64,000 bases of DNA, from contig JAGVVL010000002.1 in the NCBI GenBank assembly GCA_018287875.1, positions 1,364,001-1,428,000 of the forward strand. Reading direction: 5' to 3'. Origin of the DNA: Nigrospora sphaerica. Lineage: Eukaryota > Ascomycota > Sordariomycetes > Amphisphaeriales > Apiosporaceae. Within the stretch, counting starts at the first letter, position 1; every line of letters begins with the position of its first letter. The notes under the pieces were generated by a model. That model was not told the DNA's origin and ran no database searches. It worked only from the letters and a program-made list of their open reading frames with translations. Made by a program: the position numbers and the translations under genes. Positions 21,416-32,163 of this stretch are shown here, piece after piece.

Positions 21416-22570
21416 ATGCTGCCGCCGGTAGACGATGCGGTGCTCCGGAGCAATCCTGGATTCGAGAGCCTCTACAAGTCCCTGACCGACAACATCCTGC
21501 ACCCGGATGGGTCCACCAAGAAGGACGCCTCGGCAAAGAAGCGTGATGAGGTGCGCGAGGTAAGGCGTGCAGCCCCTGCCGTGCAGTCGGACGACCGTGT
21601 TTACCCTTCGTCTGTATAGGAACTGCGCGTGTGTCGCCTCCGGGCCACGCGGCGCCATCTCCTCAAACAGGCGCTGGAAACGGTCGTGCCGCCGTCCAGC
21701 GCCTCGCAGCCGGCCAAGCTGCCACAAGCCCACCGACGGACCAAATCTCACCTCGCCTCGTCGCACGACGCGTCGTCGTCGTCGTCCCAGCTCCCGCCCG
21801 AGCTGATTGACCTGCTGTTGCTCCTCCCGCCCTTCGTGGCCAAGGCGGCGACGACCCCGCCGGCGGCGCTGGAGGTGCTGCTGTCCAACCCGCCCTTCTC
21901 GTCCTTCCCGGCGCTGCTGCCCCAGCTCGCGGCAGTGCTCTCGGCGCACCTCGCGGCGCAGGCCAGCACGCTGGCGCGCACGGTGAAGCCGTTGACGAAC
22001 CCGTCGTTTGTGCATCGGGCGATCCCGACGCTGGCGCCGGCGACCAAGCAGCTGCAGGCGGCGCTCGGGACGACGCGGCGGGCGCTGGCGGCGGCGCGGC
22101 AGGCGGCCACGGCCCAGCTCGCCGGCCACCTGGACCAGCACACGCAGGCGCTGGTGCTGCTCCTGCGCGCCCTTGACGCCAAGCACGGCTCCGCCGCCCA
22201 CTCGACGGCGCTGCGCGCCCGCGGCGCCGCCCTAGAGGCCCGCCTCTGGGCCGTCGGCCTCGAGCTGCTGCTCTGGGAGACGCGCGCCCGCCTCTACCCG
22301 CCCGAGTCCCAGCCCGCCCTACGCGCCTACCGCCGCCATCTCCGCGACGCCGGCCTGCACCTGCAGGACGCCGCCCGCGCCCGCGAGCACGAGCTGCGCG
22401 AGTACGGCGTCGCCGTAGCCCCGGGCGATGACGACGACGACGACGGGCCCGGCGGCGGCGGCGACGAGGGCAAGGAGCGCACCATGCGCGAGATGGCGCG
22501 CGTTTGGAAAGACTTGCAAGCCCGCCTGGCCGAGGTGAGGGGGGACCTGCAGAGACTAGATGGGACCTGA
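21416..22570 (+). CDS. Conserved-looking helical protein of unknown function
   Basis: Exons are 21416-21559 and 21620-22570 (60-nt intron, GTAAGG...TAG, phase 0), giving 364 aa. The start is the ATG at 21416, since the longer frame begins at GTG. The protein opens with a short motif region (NPGFESLYKSLTDNIL) followed by a helix with alternating charges around the splice junction. A long Ala/Leu-rich helical middle and a C-terminal half that could form coiled coils come next (RTKSH, ARVWKDLQARLAEVRGDL). Near residue 325 there is an acidic DDDDDD/Gly-rich loop. I do not recognise a named family. The composition would suit a subunit of a structural complex, but no function is claimed. The exon-intron structure and codon bias make it a real gene. 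Confidence 0.75.
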
Positions 22571-23133
22571 GAGGGGGCGGGCCTGGCAGAAGGTCGATAC
22601 GGCGGCTGGCGAGCGAGCGCTCTCCAGGTCCAACGGGGTTTGTCCGTAATGATGTATGAGAAATGAGAAACGGGGTGCGCTAAAGCCATCAAGTATACCA
22701 CTCGGCCGCTTTGCCCAAGTCATCCTTACATGAGTACAACTACATCCCATCGTTGTGTTGATGAGGCCAGCACAGCACCGACTGCGTGGCAGGCTCAGTT
22801 GAGGTCACGACGTATGCATCACATGTGAGAACACGTCGTTATGTTATAGAACTTTGTCCCTTGTTGATGTCTAGAGCTAGGTACCCAAGAAATGGCAGTT
22901 CTTCTGTTGGACCGTCTACGCAAGGCGAGACAGCCCCAAGACAGACGTTACTTGGCAGCCATATCTACCACCCGGCATCATCACGTTGCCTTTATATCTG
23001 GTATCGTACACAGTCTGGCGCATTTTTGTTGTCGTGTTGCTCGTCTTTCTCATTTTATTGGTATCTCGCTTGTCCGGACGCGGCTCCGCCACGTTCCTGC
23101 TGCCATAGTACAAATCGGTTGGGGGCGGCGCAC
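22571..23133. other. Convergent 3' intergenic region
   Basis: It lies between the ends of the gene at 21416 and the aspartate aminotransferase gene. Moderately AT-rich; no gene is seen. Confidence 0.45.
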
Positions 23134-24754
23134 TTAGCCCTTGACCTTGTAGATGGCCTCGGCCAGGCGACCAACGTTTTCGGTGGTGATGCCAGCCACG
23201 CTAATACGGCCGTCTTTGGTAGCGTAGACACTGTGCTCCTTGGCGAGGGTGTCCATCTGGGCGGCGTCGAGGCCGGTGTAGGCGAACATGCCGATCTGGC
23301 TGGTGATGTGGCTCCAGTCGTGCTTGCTGCCCAGCTTCTCCAGGTTCTCCTTCAGGAGGGCACGCATGGTGATGATGCGGTCCGCCATCTCCTTGACCTC
23401 GGCCAGCCACTGCTGGTTAAGCTGAGGGTTGTTCAGGATCTCGGCAGCCACGCGGGCGCCGTGGATCGGGGGGTTCGAGTACAGAGGGCGGACGAGGATC
23501 TTGACCTGCGAGTCGATGCGCTTCCGCTCCTCGGCGTCGGCGGCGAGGATGGAGAAGGCACCCACGCGCTCGCCATAGAGACCCATGTTCTTGGCGAAGG
23601 ACTGAGCCAGGCAGATGTTGTGGCCCTCCTCGACGAAGTGGCGCACGGAAAAGGCGTCCTTGTCGGGGTCGCCCGAGGCGAAGCCCTGGTAGGCCATGTC
23701 GAAGAACGCGTAGTGCTCGGCCTCCTTGACGGCGTTGCTGATCTCCCGCCACTGGTCCTGGGTGGGGTCGACACCCGTGGGGTTGTGGGCGCAGGCGTGG
23801 AACAGGAAGATGCTACCCTTGGGGGCGCCCTTGATGTCGGCCATCATGCCCTCGAAATCGAGGCCGATGGTGTCCTTGTTGTAGTAGCGGTACTTGGCCA
23901 CGTCGAGACCGGCATCCTTGAAGACGGCGCCGTGGTTGGCCCACGAGGGGTTGGGGATGTAGATCTTCTTGTCGCCCGGGTAGAAGCGCTGCAGGAAGGC
24001 GGCGCCAATGCGGAGGGCTCCGGTACCCGAGATGGATTGGGTGATGACGAGGCGGTCGAGGGCCGACGAGCCCTTGCCGTAGGCCAGCAGGGCGGCGGCC
24101 TTGGTAAACTCGGGGATACCCGTGATGCCAGCGTACTCCTTGTTCAGGTTGCCGTCGACAATCTTCTTCTCGGCAGCACGAACCGAGGGGAGGACGTAGG
24201 GCTTGCCCTTGTCATCACGGTAGGCACCAACACCTGCGAGGGCGGACGGTCAGTGGGACACAGGAGAGGCCGGGGAAGCGCGAGACCCCGAGGCCCCGAG
24301 AAATCCCTCAGGCCCTGCAAGCGTGGTTACCACGTACCCAGGTTGATCTTCTTGTCGAAGGAGTCGGCCTTGAAAGCCTCGGTGATGCCTGTAGGGATGG
24401 GTGTGAGCTCAAAGTACACAACAAGGTGCCAAGGGCAGGCCTCAAGCTTAGGACATACCCAGGATGGCCTGAGGCGCAGCGAGTTTGGGTTAGTGTGGCC
24501 ATTGACACCGGCACAGCCAGGGGACCGATCGTATGGGGCTGAAGCTTACATCCTGGGGCACAACCGTCAGTTCATCCCGTCTTGCCGATCCTCCAGGCAC
24601 GAAGACAAATCCCGATGGTAAGAGGAGGACTTACAGGAGGGCCCTGGGGCACGTTGGCCCAGGTCGAACCGGCACGGACGGCCTGGAAGCGCAAGGGCGA
24701 AGCCACGCGGGCGACAGCGGCACCGCGGGTCGCAACTCTCAGAGCGGAGAGCAT
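23134..24754 (-). CDS. Mitochondrial aspartate aminotransferase
   Basis: On the minus strand the exons are 24754-24635, 24552-24550, 24468-24459, 24388-24338 and 24233-23134, giving 427 aa. Exon 1 encodes an Arg/Ala-rich mitochondrial presequence ending WANVPQGPP. Exons 2 and 3 are micro-exons of 3 nt (GAT, Asp) and 10 nt; they supply the conserved D-AIL-G that links PP to ITEAFKAD in this enzyme family. All introns are GT-AG. The core has [10 protein letters not shown], the PLP-contacting HNPTGVDPT, the Schiff-base lysine in [14 protein letters not shown] and the substrate arginine in SNPPIHGAR. The enzyme interconverts aspartate and 2-oxoglutarate with oxaloacetate and glutamate, and works in the malate-aspartate shuttle. 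The C-terminus is normal. The 3-nt exon is predicted from sequence alone. Confidence 0.93.
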
Positions 24755-25912
24755 TGTGGGGGAGGGTCGAAGTCGGCACGGAAGGGACGAGGAACAGAAA
24801 AAACTGTGGTGTTGGGAAAGGGCGACGAGGAGGGACGGCAGAAGAAATTCCCACTGACGTCGGTAAAGATGATATTGTGTATGACTCGAGTGCAGGAAAA
24901 TGATCGGTTGTTTGTCCTGCAAGGGATGCAGTAGCTGAGGCGGAAGCTTTCCCTGTCAAAGTCCGATGAATGCCTGCGCGTATTGAGCTTAGCATCCCCT
25001 GCCCCACAGCAGCTTTGGGGGGCAGTCATGATTGGAGCGCCTAATAGAGCTTCTGTTGTTTCTCCCTTTGACCGAGCCGAAGTTCGCTGTCCCTCCATCT
25101 CGGCCTTCCCTTCGTGAAACGCAACCAGTGCCAATGAATTGATCGAGGGCTGGGGGGTGTTTATTCAATTGTATATCAATTATGCTGATACTCAAGACTC
25201 TGCGCAATCTGGTCTCGGTCCTGCAAACGTCCAAGGTGTCTCCCCTGCATCTGGTAGGTACACAAGCACGTAAGGTCCTTGCGTCATTGCACCGTCTACG
25301 TAGTAAGGTAAGTTAAAGTAGTGCCTTTTTGCCGATAGGCCACTGGGGCCCCTCTCACATGGGATGGACCAAAGGTAGGACGGGCCAGCCTGATGATTTT
25401 CCTTTCCACATAGAACGAACACCTTCATCCGCCCTTCCTCGCATGATCATCACGCCACATAGGCTTGAGCCATTCAGCCGCATCTGGAGGCTCTTTTTCT
25501 TTACCAAGCCTTCGGTGTATAGGAACTGTCAAGATTGACCGTCCACCGATCCCGGCTTTACTGTTCCTTCACTTTCTGTCACTGGCTAGCTGACCAAAAC
25601 AGTTCCAGCGGATATGAACCAACAATGCCTTCCTGCCTAACGTTCATCTCTTAAGGCAGCGTATCTCCCAAAGCAACGATATACTGGATCTCGACTCCCA
25701 AGAAATAAGCCGCGCAGAGAGCTTGGTAGCGGTGCCGTTGCCGACCGTATTCCACCACACCGTCCCCGCTGCAGCAGCACCAAAATTGAAGCGCTATCAT
25801 GGAGAGGTCCAAATGGCACCCACTCCCTGACCCACGAGAACCTGACCTGAGCTACAAGAGCTCTAGACTGATCTTATATAATTTTGAATAAGCCACGTTA
25901 TCTTCATCAACA
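24755..25912. other. Divergent region between aminotransferase and tRNA-Ala
   Basis: It contains the aminotransferase leader and promoter (a TGACTCG near-match to a CPC1 site lies around 24884) and an upstream TATA element for the tRNA. No protein gene is recognised. Confidence 0.45.
25875..25881 (+). promoter_or_regulatory. TATA element upstream of tRNA-Ala
   Basis: TATATAA lies 38 to 32 bp before the first tRNA base. An upstream TATA element at this distance is known for fungal RNA polymerase III genes and helps TFIIIB placement. Its role here is inferred. Confidence 0.5.
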
Positions 25913-25994
25913 GGGGATGTGGTCTAGTGGTATGACGTTTCCTTAGCATGCTTCAGCATGGAAAAGGTTCTGGGTTCGATTCCCAGCTTCTCCA
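25913..25994 (+). tRNA. tRNA-Ala(AGC) with 10-nt intron
   Basis: The 82-nt gene folds as a tRNA. The acceptor stem is GGGGATG with CTTCTCC (one T-T mismatch at 6:67), the D arm starts TGTGGTCTAGTGG (A box), the anticodon stem is TTTCC/GGAAA and the T arm is CTGGG-TTCGATT-CCCAG (B box). Removing a 10-nt intron at 25949-25958 from the 17-nt loop gives the 7-nt loop TTAGCAT, anticodon AGC at 25945-25947. The G3-T70 pair is the alanine identity element and A73 fits. The intron contains TGCT, complementary to the anticodon AGCA, which would form the usual anticodon-intron helix of the precursor. The D loop resembles the tRNA-Pro type, but the anticodon and G3-T70 argue for Ala. Confidence 0.88.
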
Positions 25995-25998
25995 CAAC

Positions 25999-26003
25999 TT
26001 TTT
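25999..26003 (+). terminator. RNA polymerase III terminator
   Basis: A run of five T residues starts 5 nt after the tRNA 3' end, as expected for a polymerase III stop. Confidence 0.8.
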
Positions 26004-26633
26004 GTCTCCTTCTTGCGTTGCCTCTGTTAGCATTGTAGAGAAATTTTTGTCCCGCAGTTATGAAAACCTATGGCCGTAATCGAACAGCTGAGATGGGATG
26101 GTGAATTGTCAACTGTGGATTATGAAGGAACTAAAAGACGCCCAATTGGTGCATAAACGACGGGTAACTTATCCGCTCGCAATCCTCTTTTCTCACTTCG
26201 ACTTGTAACGAACATGTTCACTAATCATAGAGGTCATCCTCGGCACGCCGCCTAACTGACTGTGATTGGCTGCCATATCGAAAGGGGTCAAATAACTCCT
26301 GGGATATTACAATGGCTATTGGTGGATTTGCCTGTATGATGATTACCTAAGTCCCTAAATATCCATGTTGCATTCAAACACGTTGATGCAAGGCGCCGAA
26401 CTGCATGGAAGATGAGTAATCGCCCTTGCCTACGAATAATGTGTTCGTGAAGGCTTCACGGAGGGTTTATTCAGCACGATGTTTCTAATATCGCCGATAA
26501 AATTTGTACTTAAAAGCAATTGTTTCCAGGCAAGCATCTGTCCAGAGCTCGCCACTGCAAACAGATTCATACAAGTCCTTCTGATCCATCACAAAGCCAC
26601 TGCCTTATAACATCGAGTCCTTGATTCTTCAAC
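26004..26633. other. Promoter region of NmrA-like gene
   Basis: AT-richer than its surroundings. No gene is seen between the tRNA and the ATG at 26634. Confidence 0.45.
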
Positions 26634-27551
26634 ATGGCGAACTTCCAAAACATCCTCCTTATCGGTGCCACTGGTTCCATTGGGAATGTTATCCTCCAGA
26701 CGTTGGAAAAGGAACCGACTTTCACGCTCACAATCCTCCAAAGAGCCTCCTCCACGGCCCAGATGCCGGCTCACCTCGATACTATCAGGATCGGAGACGA
26801 CTATCCCACCGCTGACCTGATCGCTGCTTTTCGGGGCAAGGATGCCGTTATCAACTGCATGACGACCCTCGCAGTCGCAGACCAATACCGCATGATCGAC
26901 GCCGCCATCGCGGCCGGCGTCCGGCGCTACATGCCCAGCGAGTACGGGCTCAACAACCTGCGCCCCGAGGCGCAAGCCCTCAGCAGCGTCTTCCAGGACA
27001 AGGGAAAGGTGCAGGAGTACCTGCGGGCCAAGGCGAAGGAGGGGGTCATTGAGTGGATGTCCGTTTCCTGCGGCATGTGGCTGAAATGGTCTATGGCGCA
27101 CGATTTCCTAGGCATGCACATTGCCGAGAAGAGATTCGTATTCTGGGACGACGGCGAGGGTCTGTTCTCCTGCACCACCGAGGAGAACACGGCCGAGGCC
27201 ATCGTGCGGGCGCTGAGGGACGCGCCGGACGACACCAAGAACACCAACGTCTACCTGAGCGACTTTGCCATCTCGCAAAAACAGTTGCTCGAGGCCATCG
27301 AGGGGATCCAGGGCGTCAAGTACAAGGCCGAGTCGTTGGACAGCCGTGCTTTCATCGAGGAGAAGCAGAAGGCGGTCCAGAACGGTGATCTGTCGGCGGC
27401 ATATGCCCTGATCGAGACGGGTTTCGTTACGGGGCGGTTCGGTGGCCATCTGGAGAAGGAGGGCGTCATCATGAACGAGCGACTGGGCCTACCAAAGAAC
27501 ACACTGGACGAGGTGGTTACCAAAGCCTTGAAGTCAGTTGGCGCTATCTAA
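26634..27551 (+). CDS. NmrA-like / isoflavone-reductase-family protein
   Basis: Intronless, 305 aa. The N-terminus NILLIGATGSIG is an NAD(P)-binding GxxGxxG-type loop after a beta strand. INCMTTLAVADQ and VRRYMPSEYGLN match the central region of NmrA/isoflavone-reductase proteins, where the SEYG segment lies near the catalytic lysine found in reductase members. The region ending DKGKVQEYLRAKAKEG follows the same order as that family. It is probably a cytosolic NADP-dependent reductase or redox sensor acting on a small aromatic metabolite; the substrate is unknown. The next gene downstream is an amidase 1.2 kb away on the same strand, but nothing proves a joint role. Confidence 0.85.
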   Translation: MANFQNILLIGATGSIGNVILQTLEKEPTFTLTILQRASSTAQMPAHLDTIRIGDDYPTADLIAAFRGKDAVINCMTTLAVADQYRMIDAAIAAGVRRYMPSEYGLNNLRPEAQALSSVFQDKGKVQEYLRAKAKEGVIEWMSVSCGMWLKWSMAHDFLGMHIAEKRFVFWDDGEGLFSCTTEENTAEAIVRALRDAPDDTKNTNVYLSDFAISQKQLLEAIEGIQGVKYKAESLDSRAFIEEKQKAVQNGDLSAAYALIETGFVTGRFGGHLEKEGVIMNERLGLPKNTLDEVVTKALKSVGAI

Positions 27552-28723
27552 GCTTGGCATTGTGTAGTTGTGTATAATATTCTTAAGCTAGACGACTACT
27601 GACATCCCATCTTTCTTCCCATTCGCCATGCGAGCAAGTCGCCCTAGGTTTCGTCGTCCTACATGCCTTGCCCGGATCCTACCATTGAGTAATCTGATAT
27701 GTACACATATTTCCACGTGAGCCGCTGCCTCCAGCACTGACACGGAAGAGAAAAGGAAGCCTGGCAAAGGTTCCGTATGCGCGGAGGGTGTACCCGATCG
27801 TTGCGGGATACATTCTCCTGTGCTGATTTACATTTGAGTATAACCCGCCAACGCAGGAAGTGAGCTGGTCTGCGTGAACCACCGTCACGTTACTACAGTA
27901 TTATATATGTCTTACCATAGCACTGGTCCATCTGGCGCCAGCGTTTCTTCTCTCAGACACATTTCCCCCCTACCCTAAATCGAAAACGAAGCAACGTGCA
28001 AAGTCTATATGGTAGGGTGGTACTGCCATCAATTTTGAGAGGTAATGATTTGCATATCAGGGAGGCTCTTTTCAATTCATTCGATCTCATACCCGCGGAA
28101 ATGAGTGTAGCGAAAGAAGAGCGAGAGGCCTTAGTTCCTAGCGAAAGTATCGTCGACCGGTTGATATCTGATAAGAGGGACCACGTTATTTTATCATCAG
28201 GACATTGGAGGCTCAAGAAGAAGGGAACAGAATGAACAATGTCTAACTAAACATTCAAAACGATCTGGTTTGGATGATCTTGACTGTTCCACCGGGTTGC
28301 CGCGGTTATGCAAGAGCAAGAGGTAGCCCCTGCCCTTTTCTCTACTATCGCCACCATGCATCTGCAGGTAATCAACCCTGCCAGGATTTCGATTGCGCGG
28401 GCTATCTCTCTAAGAACACCGGCGGCCCGATAGCTACACGATAAGAGACAGCCAACCGGGTAAACGAGACGACGAGAGGGGTCGCATGTCCTATCTTGAT
28501 CGACGCGCACCTTTTGTCCTGGTACTTACTGTTCATTTTTATCTATATCGATCAGCACCGTTTCTCCTAATACTTCCTAGCCGCTAATATTTTACCTGGA
28601 AGACATCGCCGAGACATTGGCTTCAGTTCCAGCACCGCTTGACCCGTGCTTCTACTGAAAGCATCCCTGTTCCACCGGGTGAACGGAGCAGCTCACCAGA
28701 AGCCGGAATTTCCCGAGTTCAAC
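27552..28723. other. Intergenic between reductase and amidase
   Basis: About 1.17 kb. An 80-codon plus-strand frame ending at 28235 has a charged, protein-like composition (Glu/Lys-rich) but starts at GTG and has no ATG in register, so it may be a relic. Nothing else is seen. Confidence 0.35.
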
Positions 28724-30788
28724 ATGTCAGACGTCAGGGTCACCATCGGGGAAGGAGCAACATGGCAAGAGGTAGCGACCGACCGCCAACGGCATCGTGA
28801 TGCAACGATTGCACAAATTCGGCCTCTCGTCTCGGACGTCTTGGAGGTAGTCGGCCTGGATCCGGAACCGGGAAATTCATCCCAACAGGACTCCCTCGCA
28901 AGCGGGACACCGCGGGATGTGTCCTATCTTCCAGCGCTCGTCCTCGACGACAGAGAGCTCGCCATCACATCAGCCGATGCAGAAGAGCTGGTATCTAAGC
29001 TGGCTTCGGGAGACTGGACTGCCGTGTCTGTCGTGAACGCTTTCCTGCGCCGAGCGGCACTGGCGCAGAAGCTCACGAACTGCGTCACGGAGCTGCTGCC
29101 CGCCTCGGCGCTGGAAAGGGCGGCCGAACTGGACGAGTATCTCACGGCGCACGGGAAGCCCATAGGCCCATTACACGGATTACCTATCAGTGTCAAGGAG
29201 CACATCAGCATGAAAGGCGTAAGCAGCATCTTCTTGTCAGCACGAAACCTTCCCATTGAATCCCGTTGTTATCTGTTTGCGTTGTTCTAGCCTAAGAGGG
29301 CTCCGAAACATACTCCGTGTCATATTGTCGGGGGTAAATACTGACTCCGAATGGCGAAGCTGGACCTCAATGCGGGATTCGTATCCTGGGTGGGACGGGT
29401 TGGCGAAGAGGATGCGCTGATGCTTCGTATCTTGCGAGATGCCGGCGCCGTCTTCCACGCTAGGACAACCCAACCTCAATCTTTAATGCACTTGGAGACG
29501 AGCTCCAACCTATATGGGTGCGCCTGGTCTCGGGGCCGGAGTTGTGCTCGGTTTTAGCTTACCGCGTGGCAGGGAAACCGTCAACCCGTTTAATACTTCT
29601 TTGACAGCAGGCGGTTCAAGCGGCGGCGAGGGCGCCCTCATTGCGATGCGAGGCTCCGTCCTCGGGCTGGGGACTGACATCGGCGGGAGCATTCGGTCAC
29701 CTGCTTCTTGTAACGGGATTTTTGGCTTCAAGCCAACGAGCGGCCGACTGCCGAATCAAGGGTGCTCAGCCCCCATGGCGGGCAGCGAGGCCATCAAGCC
29801 AGCTATTGGTCCTCTATCTACGAGCCTGGAGGGCATCAAATTACTCACCAAGACAGTTCTGGACAACAAGCCATGGCTGCATGATCCTAGCCTTTGTGCT
29901 ATGGGCTGGAGAGACATGTCCACGGCCTTTGCAGGGAAAAAGCTGAAAGTCGCCGTAATGCGAAAGGACGACGTCGTCCGGCCCCATCCGCCCGTTGCGA
30001 GAGTTTTGAGAAACATGGTTCAAAGCCTACAGAAAAGCGGCGAAATTGAGCTGGTGGATTGGTAAGATCTCCTTCACCAGTGTCAGCCACGATGAGCGTA
30101 CCGGCGAGAATTGATGTCTCATTTTTACAGGAAGCCTTGGAAACATGACCTTGGATGGTCCATCATTGTAAGCCGGGTCCCCACTGCTCCTTGAAAAGGG
30201 TACGGCTTACATGTAAGCGTGCAGTCCAGTCTGTATTTCTGCGACGGGGGGGCCGAGATGAAAGATGCCCTATGCACATCCCTAGAGCCATTGCGACCGC
30301 TCTCTCACTGGATCCTCAACGAAAACCCCAACATCAAGCATCATGACATAGCTTCGTTGTGGAAGGCCTGCGCCGACAGAGATATGTACCGCGCCAAGTA
30401 TGCCGAGCTGTGGAACGAGACGGCAAAGGACGGTGGCGAGCCCGTCGACGTGATCTTGTGCCCGGCCGGGCCGGGAGCGGCGCCCAAGCTGAACTCGGCA
30501 AAGTACTGGGGATACACGTCGATATGGAATCTGCTCGACTATCCGGCGGTGGTCTTTCCCGTAGCCGATGCTGTCAGCGTCGAGAAAGACGGAGCCGTCG
30601 CGGAGGAGCACGGCATTCCCACGGACCCATGGCAAGAGCACGGCGCTGAAGGGTACAGCAATGCGCCCCTCGGTCTGCAGCTGGTCGCACGCGGATACGA
30701 CGACGAGAAGCTCCTGGCGGCTTTGGAGATAGTCATGAAGGAGGCAGGTTTGCCGACCTACGTACAGGACAAGAGCCCCGCGGCGTAG
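28724..30788 (+). CDS. Amidase (acetamidase/fatty-acid-amide-hydrolase type)
   Basis: Five exons are proposed: 28724-29218, 29360-29517, 29573-30061, 30131-30167 and 30225-30788, giving 580 aa. Every junction keeps the frame; the fourth exon is only 37 nt. The amidase-signature catalytic triad is visible: Lys in LPISVKEH, the cis-Ser in the Gly-Ser loop TAGGSSGGEGAL, and the nucleophile Ser in GTDIGGSIRSP. The last exon carries the family's C-terminal lid, with LCPAGPGAAPK and YTSIWNLLDYPAVVFP. The enzyme should hydrolyse short-chain or aromatic amides to acid and ammonia, as fungal amdS-type and general amidases do; the exact substrate is unclear. The intron 1 acceptor is GAAG rather than a pyrimidine-AG but is the first AG after a good branch site (CTGAC). 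Start ATG 28724. Confidence 0.9.
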
Positions 30789-32163
30789 GGAGGGATCCAT
30801 TCCATGGTTTGATTTCGAGAGAGCAAGGCACTTACAGTGTATACGAACCTAGAGAGGTATCCTCTCTGGCGAAAGACCGCCAATATGTACACTGTGGCTC
30901 TCTTGGCCGACAGGTTAGACCCATCGCAGCCCTGTGCGTCTTAACCTTTTCCCGTCTTCTCATGCCCGAAGTTAGGGAGTATAATGGCGGGGGAAAGGCA
31001 GATGTGATGGGTGGGTGTGCATGGCTCGCCCCAGGGAGATCAGGGCGCGTCGCCAAGGCATTCTGACAAATACTACACTGGAGAGGCGGGGTTTCTCTCA
31101 CGCGACCAGCGGTCCGTGCCATGCCATTGTGTACGAATACAAGCGTGATCTTCCTCTGGGATGTTGACGATGTCTAGCTCTATTTCCGGTGCAAGAGGCT
31201 TGCATCCATACGACGTAGGGCAGCAGGGCTGGCGAGCGGTGGGGCGTTTGCGCGGTGACGTCAAACGGAACCCACGACTAGTGCGCATGCGTCGTCGCTT
31301 GTCCAGCCCTTTCGTTCGCCAAGATTCATTGGACGGAAAAGGTCTGGCCCGCCCTCCAACTTTCCGCCTGCTGGCCAGTAACCAATTGACCTGAAGCCTC
31401 TGTGTCGGGAACGCCATCGTAAAATGGGATGCAGTTGGGGGGAAGCGCACAGAGGACCGGAGCTTTATTGCTTCCATACCGAAAGGAAGCACTGTAGCAG
31501 GCGGCCAGACTTGTCTCGCGCCCGGGGTCCGACTGAACTAGCTCCCCAGATCTACGGTGGATGAATGGAGGGGCTGAGGGGTCGGGCTAAAGTGGTGGCC
31601 GCGCTGGCTGGACCGGCTGGCGAATGCCCAAGGGGAAAAATGCTTGATCGCGCATCCAAACATCGGCCTCCAGGATATAGGTGTGCGACGAAGGGTCTAT
31701 GTAGACGGGCGGGTTCGCGCTGGCCCAATTGCATCAAGTATTTGAACTTCAGTTTGCCAGTCTGTCTCCTCGGATTTCCAAGCCTCCGTCTGGCCTGACT
31801 GTGTCCCGCCTGCCGCTGGCGAGAATTGATTTTCGGCACAACGGCACGGGCCCCTGCCGGTCTGCTGCCCTCCACCCCGTTTCCTTTCCTGCTTAACGCT
31901 GAAGGATGACGACGCCCCGGCGAGACCAGGCTGTCGTTGTTCCACATCCACTGCGATATCAATCAGCCCTTCGCAGTAATACGATATCGTAGACTGTCTG
32001 CCCCGCGAAATCCCATCCTGCGTTTCCTCCATTATTCCCTTCCTTGACTCCTCGCGACTTGGCGACGCGCGCGATACCGGACGCCCGCCTGTACACGCAC
32101 CTTAGTTCTGCGGCTGTTGTCCCCGCGCCCGCCGACGGCCATTGCTGTCGTGCCCTAGTGACC
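30789..32163. other. Intergenic upstream of phospholipase D
   Basis: About 1.4 kb with no convincing gene. It includes a full CRE palindrome at 31256 and a GC-rich leader immediately before the PLD start. Confidence 0.45.
31256..31263. promoter_or_regulatory. CRE-type palindrome TGACGTCA
   Basis: A perfect 8-bp ATF/CREB site, recognised in fungi by stress bZIP factors (Atf1/Sko1 family). It lies about 900 bp upstream of the PLD ATG and about 470 bp after the amidase stop, so its target is uncertain. Confidence 0.35.

Noticed and set aside
22786..24621. 611-codon plus-strand frame across the aminotransferase gene
   Set aside because: It runs antisense through the conserved exons and is Val/Gly/Leu-rich without motifs; an artefact of codon bias.
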